From: Hofstenia miamia
Taxonomy: Eukaryota > Xenacoelomorpha > Acoela
Direction of reading: 5' to 3'
Length of the DNA: 64,000 nt
Assembly (NCBI GenBank): GCA_004352715.1
Contig: SCFE01000004.1
Coordinates: forward strand, 2,521,908 to 2,585,907
In this document: one piece after another, positions 24,805 to 35,318 of the stretch
Layout: each line of letters starts with the position of its first letter
Position numbering within the stretch: position 1 is the stretch's first letter
Position numbers and translations under genes: made by a program
The notes under the pieces: model-generated
Seen by the model: the letters and a program-made list of their open reading frames with translations, nothing else
What the model was told of the DNA's origin: nothing
Databases searched by the model: none

Positions 24805-26663
24805 GTGAGGTAGTACCCATTTAACTCCTGTTGCTACTAGATAAGATTGAAGCCTTTAAGCAATGACCTATAGCATTTATTTGGGGAAGACAACATTCTA
24901 AGCAAGTATCGCGCACCTATTTTGAGGGAAATTGAGTAATTTCAGCAAATAGTTCAAAAGCCGTTTCATGTAGAAAATTGTCCAGTTGAGGCCAGTTTTC
25001 TATATGACATTGTAGGCCAGTATTGGTGTTCACTTGATATATCTATAAAACATGAACATCTAAGAGATTGATATGATTTACTACAGGGGGAGTATCCGCC
25101 TATGTTTTGCAACATATGCCTAGACAATAACATCTGATTTATTCAGATTTACATAACTTACGATAAGATTTCGCCTTTTGCTCAAATTGTTCATCATATA
25201 AAAATTGATTGAAAGCAATTCGTTAAGTGTCAATATACTATTTATTGCTTGTTTACTATATTGTAGATGCCCTCAACCTGCCGTTTAAATAAAGATTGTC
25301 AAATAAAAGAAGTTTAAACGAAGTCGTTTAATTGATTCATTTAAATGTTCAACACTGGAAGAAACCTATCCCGATTGATATTAATTTTTTTTCATTAAAA
25401 TGCATTTTAGTGGTATTAACTTCAAGAGAAGTGCATACAGCATGTATTTAAAAGAGCAGGAGTATGCTGTTGTGCCCCCCCATCAATGTTTTTCACAATA
25501 TTGTGTTTGGTTTTAAAGTAGGTTACTTTTGTAGGTAACTGTTATGCCATTTTATATAACTTAACACAGTAATATTTCCGATCAAAATATACCGGTAGAT
25601 TTAATCGGGCACAAAAGGCAGTTTGTCTCTGGATGTAACACTGATCTACTCGTAGATATCCCCTTCTTTATAATCAAAACAGATGGCACAAGGTAATGTA
25701 TCCACTGGGAAGTGCATTCCGCTCTATATATCACTTGTTAGCTGCAGCAGCAAAATTTGAAGTTAACACAACTGTAACATGCAAAGCATCGTTTCATTTA
25801 ATATTGTTCACATTCACGAAGTGTTGAGAAGTTTTGCAAAAAGCAACAAAAGCTGTTTTGATTTTGAAAATTGAAGAACTGCGTTTTAGGCACTTGTAAT
25901 TATTTTGTAGAGTGAATACTGTCAGCAGTATATAATTTTTAGACTGTATATATATATACATGTTATCACATGATTTACGAGTGATCCCTTTAAATACATT
26001 ATGCTGGTTGCTTTGAGTAAATGAATATTCGAATAAAAGTTGTTTTGTAGATCAATTTGACCATTTGTATTGTTTTAGGATTACACTGATCAATATTTGA
26101 AATGTTTAGAGTAAACAGACAAAGTGTCAACCGCATAATCATATGAATATATGTGTTTATTATATCTATTTATGCAAATAAATGACATCTTAAGCACAAA
26201 ATATGTTAAAAATAATCTCATTACCACAAACGTAAGAAAAAGTAAATGTATTAATATACATATTAAGTTAAACAAAAAGTGCGGCATGATTCATAAACAG
26301 CTAATACGTGCCGCCAGAGCGTGGTGCGGCGTATAGAAAAACTTAAGCAAACGTTTACTAAACTGTAAATCTCTCAGAACATTTAGCAACTTCTTAAAGC
26401 AATTAAGCACACACTCACAATTTTCAATTTATTCATATGCAATGTATTGTGGTTTAAAGTTTTTAAATTTTTCTATTAAGAGTATTTATATTTTTAACAT
26501 AATTTATTTATAGTTTAGAAACATCAAAACAGTTAAGCACTCAGATTCCCACATTTTTAATTTGTATAAATATTTGGCTTCGTGTTTATTAATTTTTGAT
26601 TAATAGTATTTATAATAATAATAGCGTGATTTATCGATGTACAAGTGCATATAATATTGTATT
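24805..26663. other. Gene-free stretch
   Basis: No coding relic or bounded element recognised. A short TA run lies near 25,950. Confidence 0.4.
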
Positions 26664-26761
26664 CAATTTGCAACTAGCTCACAAAGTGTGACCCGGCAAC
26701 CCATGTGACACGGATAGGAATTAAGCAGGTAACATTAAAAAATAAATGACCCGGTGACACA

Positions 26762-27230
26762 ATTTAAACTGTTTGCAAGGTTTTATGATCACACAGTATA
26801 TCTTAACGACAAGGTTCTAACACCTCTCATAATTTTGGATGTGAAATAGGAAAACTTTCAAAATAATTTTTTATTAAGCAAAAGTGTTTGCAAGCTTAAA
26901 ATATCAGCCTGTGACAGATTCTTCTATGCGAACACGCTTTTCAAATGTATTAATGTAATCCTATTCTATTTCCAGCGAAATCTTCNNNNNNNNNNNNNNN
27001 NNNNNNATTTAAACTGTTTGCAAGGTTTTATGATCACACAGTATATCTTAACGACAAGGTTCTAACACCTCTCATAATTTTGGATGTGAAATAGGAAAAC
27101 TTTCAAAATAATTTTTTATTAAGCAAAAGTGTTTGCAAGCTTAAAATATCAGCCTGTGACAGATTCTTCTATGCGAACACGCTTTTCAAATGTATTAATG
27201 TAATCCTATTCTATTTCCAGCGAAATCTTC
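26762..27230. repeat. Contig-end false duplication around a 21-N gap
   Basis: Bases 26762-26985 and 27007-27230 (224 bp each) are the same sequence flanking 21 Ns. Confidence 0.9.
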
Positions 27231-27584
27231 GACTTGGATACGAATTTCAAAATGTTGATACATACAATCAAATCAGAATCCGAATTTATATATTAGATTC
27301 TAATTCGAATCTTGATACTGTTGAAAGGCCAAATCTAAGAATTTGGGGTTCTGAAATTTTTAAGAAAAGAATTTCACAGCTCAATCTGAGTAAGCGTGTA
27401 AATTATATTTTTCAAATAAATTCTTCTATTGTAGGCTAAACTGCCAAGGTTTTCCATTTTTTGAACTCTAGTTTTTTTCAAAAAAATTAATAAAATAATG
27501 ATTTTGCAATAGAAATGATTACGCAAACCTCATTATTATGTATTTTGAATCTGAACTTTGATTCGAATTCGTGAATCCAATGCC
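27225..27584. repeat. MITE-like block rich in ATTCGAAT-type motifs
   Basis: Several direct and inverted copies of GAATC/GATTCGAA cluster here. The left end (GACTTGGATACGAATTTC) resembles the reverse complement of CGTGAATCCAATGCCTG near 27,584. This looks like the subterminal repeats of a small non-autonomous DNA transposon. Target duplications are not clear. Confidence 0.35.
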
Positions 27585-27883
27585 TGAAAATTATGATTCG
27601 AAACTGAATCGCAGAGTCCAATTTCAGAAACAAACGAAATCATCATAAAAAAACTTCTGAAGCCTTTAAAACTATTTAAGGCAGACATGGTATATATGTA
27701 ATTCAATGCTCATGTTAATAATGAACCTGACTTTATTAAGATGAGCCCCTTGGTGCACATTTAATTCTTTACGTTGTTTTCTAATTAAGTGTGATCTGCA
27801 GACCCGGAAGTTTTAAGGAAAAATTGAACCGGTGACAAATCAAAAAGCCCCTTACTCGGTGCACTTCGGAGCTTGCAACTCTG

Positions 27884-28228
27884 GTAAATATTGCTATGTG
27901 CATATTATTTAATTATTAAAATTGCAAACCTTTAAGTGTAGTGAACTTTAAATTTCTTAATGGATTTTCCCCTTCAAGATATTATATTAAATTCTACAGA
28001 ATGCAATATTTAATTGATATCCATATTTGTTTAGATATTTAATGTGTTTATTATATTATACAGTATAAATTTTAAACTCATTATAACAATGCAATTAGTT
28101 CATAAATTTTATTGACATCTGAAGCCTGCTAGAGGAAGTAAACATCCTGTTTAATCCTGCCATTAGGCATAAATGTAAACAATTATGATATGCTGAATCA
28201 TTGGAATTCAATATAACTTGATGCGTAA
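27884..28228. other. Upstream region of the MFS gene
   Basis: AT-rich sequence with no clear TATA box or splice signal that can be singled out. It holds the promoter or 5' leader of the transporter gene if transcription starts nearby. Confidence 0.35.
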
Positions 28229-29584
28229 ATGTACTGCTGCAATAGTAAGTCTCTCGTTTCAGCATTTGTCGTGTTAACACTCTTTCTACAATTTTTCTGC
28301 GCCGCAAATAAAACAATAATTGAGTCAGTGATTCCCTTAACAGCTCAAAACAAAAAAGTTCCTGTCTATCTCATTGGTGCAATCATAACATCCATATACA
28401 TATCCGGCCTTCTAACTAATCTAGTATTTCTAAAGTTCTCAGCAAAGATCAATGTTGAAAAATCCTTCATCGTCGCTGCTCCTCTCACTAGTATAATGAT
28501 GGTGGCATTGGGGTTCTGTTACTATATTGAAAACAGCATTGCATTCGAAATTTTTTGTATTACTGACAGACTTATCTGTGGAATAACTAACGCAATTGAA
28601 TATTGTTGCATGGTACCAATGGTGACAAGCATTGTTCCAAAACAATCAGCATTGTTTATTACAGTTCTACAAATATTTGATGGAGCTGGCTCATTGTCTG
28701 GCCCTGTGATTGGAAGTTTGTTTACACAAGTATTCAGTATACCAACTATGTCATTCACAATTCTTGGAATAGCTCAGTTTCTTATATCCTTGCTAATATT
28801 ATTGTTGCTAAATTTTATTAAGAACAACCGCAGCAACACACATGAATCAAAAATCAAATATGAAAACTCAATGTCTTCTCTTCTCCAGAATACCAGAATT
28901 CTGCCATTTTCCATATTCTCATTATATGTTCTCTTTTGTATGGTAATGACTGGATTTTTTGAAACTTCAATTACAATTGTATACAAGGAAGAATTAGATA
29001 TTGGATATGACTTCAATTGGATTTTTTTTGCTTTTCGAGATATAAGCTACATTTTGTCATCTTTCCTCATTTCGTTGTTAATTCAGAAAAAAATAAATAA
29101 TTTCATTTTTGCATCATCACTGATTTTCTTCACTATTAGCAATGGAATTTATGTTGCTATTAACATATTTGAATGGCAGACTACTAGTGCTTATGTGCTA
29201 ACAAATATCATACAAGCAATGGGATATGCAGCACAAAGTGCAACTGGTTTATTTATTTTAGAACAATGTGTAAACCTGGATTCACTTCATCCGACATTCG
29301 TTAGATTTGTGATATTTACATGGCTAATGATGATCCGACAAGGAGGCCGATTATTTGGAACTCAAGTTGTAGGCGGTTTCCTCTTTACCTATTTTTCATT
29401 TTACCAGCTGATGCTTGGAATTACATTGACGGTAAATTTACCGTTGATAATAGTAAATATGCTAACTTTGGGCTTTGGACACTTTTGTGTAAAATATGAT
29501 AATCTTAAATATCAAGATGTTGACAATGATGAAAGTCTAGTTCCAAAAGAAAATATAGAAAGTATGCAGGATTCTATAAAATAG
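28229..29584 (+). CDS. MFS transporter, SLC18B1-like
   Basis: A single uninterrupted 451-codon frame encodes a polytopic membrane protein with about 12 hydrophobic segments in two halves, split by a polar loop around residues 200-215 (NNRSNTHESK) and followed by an acidic cytosolic tail. Segment 4-5 has GITNAIEYCC, and GAGSLSGPVIGSLF fits the antiporter motif C of the major facilitator superfamily. Overall length and this region resemble SLC18B1, the vesicular polyamine transporter (human protein about 456 residues), but the substrate here is unknown. ANKT near residue 26 is a possible glycosylation site. The ATG is favoured because a diverged relic at 13061 keeps the same 18 residues before FLQFFCA. 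The gene has no introns. An 18-nt GTAAGT...TTTCAG string at 28245-28262 looks like a tiny intron but is probably coding. Confidence 0.85.
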   Translation: MYCCNSKSLVSAFVVLTLFLQFFCAANKTIIESVIPLTAQNKKVPVYLIGAIITSIYISGLLTNLVFLKFSAKINVEKSFIVAAPLTSIMMVALGFCYYIENSIAFEIFCITDRLICGITNAIEYCCMVPMVTSIVPKQSALFITVLQIFDGAGSLSGPVIGSLFTQVFSIPTMSFTILGIAQFLISLLILLLLNFIKNNRSNTHESKIKYENSMSSLLQNTRILPFSIFSLYVLFCMVMTGFFETSITIVYKEELDIGYDFNWIFFAFRDISYILSSFLISLLIQKKINNFIFASSLIFFTISNGIYVAINIFEWQTTSAYVLTNIIQAMGYAAQSATGLFILEQCVNLDSLHPTFVRFVIFTWLMMIRQGGRLFGTQVVGGFLFTYFSFYQLMLGITLTVNLPLIIVNMLTLGFGHFCVKYDNLKYQDVDNDESLVPKENIESMQDSIK

Positions 29585-30223
29585 ACTTTCAAATGTTGCA
29601 AGTGAGTTTGTAAAATATTAGATCATGTCAACACCAAATTATGTAGGAATTCATTATTATGTGCTAACTCAAGATAAATACAAAATTACATTATTAGTGT
29701 TTAGAAAAATATAGAGTCATGCAGTGTGAACAATAACATTAAAGGAATTGGAAATTTCTTTAATTCGTGAAAAATTTCGAACAATTGTCAAAATAGATAT
29801 CCTGAATTTTAGTAGTAATTAGTTTAAGCAGTGCATCGTTTAAGATACAAACCGGTTAGTCACATTTTCGAACAGTTCCTTCTAATCCTAGCTCTTATAA
29901 AAATTGGAAGTGACAGTGCATATTAGTAATGGTGAAAATTTGTCTTAAAAATTATTTCTTTGCCGGATAAAAGTATTAACTATTTTTCAATAGAAATTCC
30001 GGATTTTTAAAAAATCAAGTTCTACCTTATCGAATGTTGTGAAAATCATGAGGTCTAACGCAGATGGTAGTAGCTATTTCTTTTTTATCTATATATATAT
30101 ATCACCTGGGGTAAAACAAGCGGTCATGACGCAGCAGACACTAAGTTCAGGGAATTCGCGCTAAGGCGTGACTACATAGAATGATTATATTAAATTAGAT
30201 TCTAGCTGAAATCGGGTTATATC
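29585..30223. other. 3' region of the MFS gene
   Basis: No canonical AATAAA lies close to the stop. An ATTAAA variant occurs at 29738-29743 and may serve as the polyadenylation signal. A short TA run lies at 30090-30102. Confidence 0.35.
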
Positions 30224-30572
30224 CAAGGTTTTCGAGTCGAGTTAGAGTTACTAGGACCGAGTTCGAATTTTTACGTTTCGGGTTCGAATATATTTTTAAA
30301 GAAAATTCCGAGTTCGATCGAGTTTTTTTTATAATTCCGAGTTTTTTAGGCTAAAAACATTTATTTTGCAATAATTCTATGCTAAAAATAGTTTTTTATG
30401 ATTGGTAAAGAAATTGAAATTTAAAATAATTTAAATTTTACGGTATTTTCGAGTGGATTTTCGATCGAGTTCGAGTTCGACTTTTGATGATTTCTCTTCC
30501 GAGTTTTCAAATCGAGTTTTGCGAGCTTATTGGAGTTCAAGTTCTTAACATTCCGAGTACTCGAAAACCCTT
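30224..30572. mobile_element. MITE-like element with CGAGTTCGA subterminal repeats
   Basis: The left end CAAGGTTTTCGAGTCGAG and the reverse complement of the right end, AAGGGTTTTCGAGTACTCG, form an imperfect terminal inverted repeat. Inside are many direct and inverted copies of CGAGTTCGA or TTCCGAGTT, dense near both ends, as in non-autonomous hAT elements whose transposase-binding motifs are subterminal. Flanking sequences (TTATATC left, TTATTTC right) are only roughly alike, so a target duplication is uncertain. It has no coding capacity. Confidence 0.5.
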
Positions 30573-30747
30573 ATTATTTCTGCAAGTTTGATACCAAAAG
30601 TTGAATAGTGTATCACCTCACTGACCTTCCAACTTGTGATTAGTTGCTTACATAACAATTAAGTTTTCAGCACAGTAATGCTAGGACAAACTGCAGACTT
30701 CCTCAATCCCGACAAGTTAGAACAGTGTGGCAAGCGTTTTGCTCTTA

Positions 30748-30852
30748 AGATGCGTTCAGACGAGCATCTCTTGATGAAAGTGCCTTCAGATGAGCATCTT
30801 TTTGACGCATATCAAATAGCATACATCAAAAGATTCTCCTCTGAACGCACCG
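30748..30852. mobile_element. Short PIF/Harbinger-like MITE
   Basis: A 105-bp element with ends AGATGCGTTCAGACGAG and, reverse complemented, CGGTGCGTTCAGAGGAG (14 of 17 identical), flanked on both sides by TTA (30745-30747 and 30853-30855). A three-base TTA/TAA duplication is the hallmark of PIF/Harbinger insertions. It also contains an internal direct repeat of TTCAGAYGAGCATCT. The 63-codon ORF over it is probably chance. Confidence 0.5.
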
Positions 30853-30872
30853 TTAGGATCACAAAATGAGTG

Positions 30873-31378
30873 ATCGGTGGCTGTTTCTCCAATGAAATCA
30901 AATATAAAAATGAAAATTTTATCTTCCGCTCGAGCTACGAGGAACTGCGCTGCAGTCTCCTATGACATACTTAAAATAGGTGCTTAGTGTAAATTGGAAA
31001 TTCATCCACTATTTGAAGGACTTCTTTGAACTACATGGAATATAGTAAAACACATTTTGTTTTTGAATTATCGTTTTACTTAGATTGGGAAAGCAAAATT
31101 ACAACTTGAGACGCGCTAAGTATAAGAAAAATATAATCAATGTGTATACTTAAGCTATATTCTCATTTTCAGCAAGCACATTTTCCCAGAAACATAAATT
31201 AAGATTTAAATGCACAACAGTGACCGCTTGAAACGCCCAGTTTTGTGTATTGTATATTCACTTTATAAACTACGTTGTCCCAAATTAGAATGTAGTTCTT
31301 ATGCAATGAGAACATCATTAGACATCTAATTTTTATTCTAGAATTTTGTATTGAAACATGCTAAAAAGCATGAAAACA

Positions 31379-31423
<45 letters not shown>

Positions 31424-31756
31424 CATTACCTTATTTCACATTAAAATGCAAATGATAAAGCAAATTGGAAGACTAAAATTAGTGTAAGTTGCGTGAACAC
31501 AAGAATGCGTCTATGAAAATTCTATATTATAATGCATTCAATTTGCTCACATGATGTGCAAACAACGTCTTACACATAAATAAATTTCAACAAACACTGA
31601 TAGAATGTCATAAAATAATATACAGATTTGATATATTTCAAACGAGAAATATATGAAGCACACAATTAAGGGATATGAATATATTTATTTCGTGCATGCA
31701 TATGTAAACTTAAGGAATCGTATGACCACGTATCGAAAAACAGTATTTTGTGAAAT
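30873..31756. other. Gene-free stretch with a TA microsatellite
   Basis: A (TA)n run lies at 31385-31420. No other feature recognised. Confidence 0.45.
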
Positions 31757-33771
31757 TTATATTAGAGGGTTGAAAACAGATGACAAAGGTAAACGTATGA
31801 CTGTGATCTTATAGAATACTGAGTTAGTGCTCACAGTATAGCCCAGATTGAACAATGCACAATGCATTGAACATGACAAAGAAAGAGAAAACTACTTTAA
31901 GAACTGTACACACCAAAAACTGTGCAATAAGTAGCATACATGTTCTTGTAAGAATCCGTTTGAAAGCTTGGTGATTGGTGAATAATATTCCATAAATCAT
32001 CATAATGTACAATATTAATATGCTACAGAATATAAAAGCCAAGAAATATGCAGTCCATGATTGATATAATTGGCGCTTCTCCAGGTCAGGAAAAGTATTT
32101 TGCAATAATTCTTTTCTTCATTGTATTCGGCAATCATAGCGATGTAAGAAGCTGCTGCACACCCAAAAATATAAGTGCTGATAATATAGGTGAAATTCTT
32201 GAATCTAGATCCATTAAAACTCTTATATTAATGTGGAAAGATAACTGCAATGAATCTAACATCGAAGAATTCATAGTGTTTTAGCAAATACTATTGTTTT
32301 TTATACTCTTAGTATATGCAACAAATACGTGTACCGGAAAAGCACGTTTTAATGCCATGTCGAAAGCTTAATATTTTACCCAAATGTTATTCGTGCATGC
32401 ACATATATTATTAAATGCATCAAAATTGCTACGCCACAGTGTATGTGAATTTAATGAAATATACATTGTACTGCTACAAAATGGCAATGTTTAGATTGTT
32501 GACAATATAAAGCTAAAGTATTAAGCTAAATATATTTGTCTTCTCACATTTTTAACCCGTTTGCTACTCTGATGTGTACTGCAATTATTCCACTGGAATT
32601 TATAGTCTGTTCTAATCGTATACTCTGCTATTCCAATTAATGTAAGCAAGGGGGTTTCCGAAAAGACTTAATAACATATGAAACAACAATAAACTACAAA
32701 CCTTAAGTTGAATATATATTTCTTGTATGAAAATTCAATTGTATTGAACTGCAATATAATAATGATCTTGTAAAATTTTAAAATGCAAACTTGTTCGTCG
32801 CCACTATCTACATACTTACATAACTTTTTTGTAAAAATTTAACTTAAGATAAATTCAAAATGGATTTTGAAAAATAAAATTCATTTTATTCTTTCCAAAG
32901 TCTGTCAAAAAGTAAAAAAAGATCTTGTTAAATATATACAAATAACCCAAAATAACTCTTTTACAAATGTATGTGTTGAAATTAGAAAAGAATAAAAATG
33001 GGATAATTTCTCCTAAGAAATATGGCTTCTGGAGATATTTATACTATCTCAGAAATGAATATCGAGATTTTCACCTATAATTATTGCAATAGCCATTGCA
33101 TACATTTAGTTTTCTCACAATTGCACTACATTTAATTTATATTTGAATTTAATGCAACTACAAAGCAACTGTTTGCCTAAAACTTATTATTAAAAATTTA
33201 CGAAATATCTCGTATCCGAGACTTAATCTGAAAGCCTCTATTTATTGAACCACATGTAGTTAGGTAATAAGAAATAAGAATAAAATTAAATAAATAAATA
33301 TAAACTAACAATATAAAAAAATTAAAAATACACAAACCAAATGCAATTGGAGAAACAAGAATGCTGATCACATTTAACCAAATCTTACATTGACTTCCAT
33401 GCACATTTACTATTGTCATATAGTATATATTTTCGTTTTTAGTTTTTAGGTATTACACAATAAATGGTTTTATTCTAATCAATAACCTGTCAAAAGTAAC
33501 TAAAACAATGTGAAACCACGAAATATAGGTAAAGCTCCAGAGAAGAAATGTAGTGTAGAATATTCGACCATAAATCATTCCAAACCATTTGTTATCAATC
33601 GGCAAAAAATCTGCAACAAGTGTGTGGTACCTAAAACAATATTAACAAGCTATTTAACGCTTAATGAAAAAACTTATAGAATTCACATAAAATATACCCT
33701 ACATTTACTTTGTTTACAAAAGCTATGTTGCCTCGAAAGATCATTATAAATATTGGGAAAAAATTTTCATT
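31757..33771 (-). pseudogene. Class A (rhodopsin-like) GPCR pseudogene
   Basis: Read on the minus strand, receptor landmarks follow in order. A TM1-like end, IFIMIFRGNIAFVNK, lies near 33,708-33,771. A TM3 segment follows a good acceptor (TTGTTTTAG before 33630): KWFGMIYGRIFY, then FHIVLVTFDRLLIRIKPF, a DRY-type motif. After an in-frame TAA (33453-33455) comes TM4, CKIWLNVISILVSPIAFG. Then comes an ECL2/TM5 region: EYNEEKNYC, a one-base shift, and FPDLEKRQLYQSW followed by FLAFIFCSILILYIMMIYG. TM6 is RTCMLLIAQFLVC. In a further frame TM7 reads PLSSVFNPLI, where the NPxxY tyrosine is TAA (31757-31759). The ECL1-TM3 cysteine after WFG is glycine. TM2 was not found. About 1.1 kb between TM4 and TM5 looks intronic. 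It resembles peptide receptors, but the ligand class cannot be assigned. Confidence 0.65.
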
Positions 33772-35318
33772 TTCTATTAGTGGAGGTTGTCTGCCTCTAA
33801 ATATATACAAAAATTAGCGAATTATATCCCCTCGGTTCAGCCTTAAAACGAATATTTAATTGATTTTCCTATTAACAGATCTTGGAACCCTATAAAAGAA
33901 ATTAATCTTGCAAAAAGCGAGATTAGGTAATTGAAATTTGAGCACTTCATTTCTTCTGTCTAGATCATAAGTGAGCAGGAAGCTATGGTTTTTATTGAAT
34001 CTTTTATTGATTTTTCTTACGCAACATTACAAAGTCAGAGAGATCAAGATAAAGATTTCATGGAAGAATTTTGAGCATTTGATGCGGAATAAGATATCTT
34101 CATCACTATCACAAATCCAACGAACTGCTTTTATCTGTAAGCCTTCAAGCTTTTGAAGAACACCAAACACTACTGCAATAATAGAGAATGGGAAGTATCA
34201 GTTTTATAAAGATTTAGTTTTGATCACTATGGAATGGATAATGCTTTCTTGCATGTCAATTCGACTTATTATCATATCATAACTTAATGAAATAGTATTC
34301 CAGTGCTGTAAACTTCAAAGAAACGATCAAAATTAAAAATCATACATGGCATGATAAGATGATTTTTGAAAAAAAGGCAAAAAAAATTAAAATTTTAAAA
34401 AAGCAAAAATAGTTGTATGGGGATATTTTTACCAATAAGGGAATGCCTCTTTCATCTGAACAACTTACAGGAAACTGAAATAATTCGCGCCAATTTTGCA
34501 TATGCATAATAACAAAAAATTCAAATTGTGGCGTTTTTAGGATTTTGAAAACTTTGCATTGTAATGCGACAAATCAAGACAAAACAACAGCAATGAAATT
34601 GTGATGGACACGTGCTCAGGCCTTTGATAGGAAGAATATCATTCAAAGAGCAACTTAAAATCATGTCAAAATATTATTTTACAGAAAATATTCTGCCCGA
34701 CAATAGATTTGAAATTACGAGAATTATTTAGAGTAACCTGGCAAAATTTGAATAAAATAATCATGTTTTTGGTAAGAAACTTAAAGTGCTGTATGCTAAC
34801 ATAGACATTTTAGGTCTTTGCAATCGCATGATGTGTTTTCAGCTGTTTTTCAAAACGGAAACACAAAACAAAATTTGATATTTTGGGACTCTGCAGGAGG
34901 CTTTTGGGAATTTTTTATTAAATGTATTTTAATTTCTTAGTATACTTAGGACCTTTTTTCAAACAACGTAATGTTTTTTAGAAAATGCAGCACTGATGGT
35001 AACAGTGTATGAATTAGTTAGGGAGAGGGGCTTGGACTCTTTGAGCCCCAGATTTGGATCCTTTGCTACAGTAGGTACTGCTAACACTATATAATATAAA
35101 TAATGCAATATTTGCTATCCCTACTTATCAATATATCTAGATATGACGCAATAGCCAAAATTGACTAAACAATTATTTGCACACCTAAGCACTCGTACTG
35201 AGTGTAGTCACATTACAGTGTCATGCATTTGTTTATATATGTGCTCAATGTTGTTGCACATTTTGTTTACACAAAAAGCATTAATATATAATTCAATGTA
35301 TTAGTTTTTGCAAAGGGC
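33772..35318. other. Gene-free region upstream of HPS5
   Basis: No recognisable coding signal. The last 40 bases before the HPS5 ATG include TATTAG and TTTTTGCAAAG, either of which could be a (trans-)splice acceptor. This is only a possibility. Confidence 0.35.

Larger units (their letters stand above)
26664..27883. mobile_element. Possible degenerate hAT-like element
   Basis: The left end reads CAATTTGCAACTAGCTC followed by CAAAGTGTGACC. The reverse complement of the right end reads CAGAGTTGCAAGCTCCGAAG followed by TGCACCG. These align with small gaps as imperfect terminal inverted repeats starting with CA. The flanking octamers (ATTGTATT and GTAAATAT) do not match, so no target duplication supports the limits. 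The interior contains an assembly duplication and a GAATCGAAT-rich block. Confidence 0.3.

Noticed and set aside
28245-28262. An 18-nt intron
   Set aside because: The paralogous relic keeps the same codon count without splice motifs. It is kept as a finding to test but not annotated.
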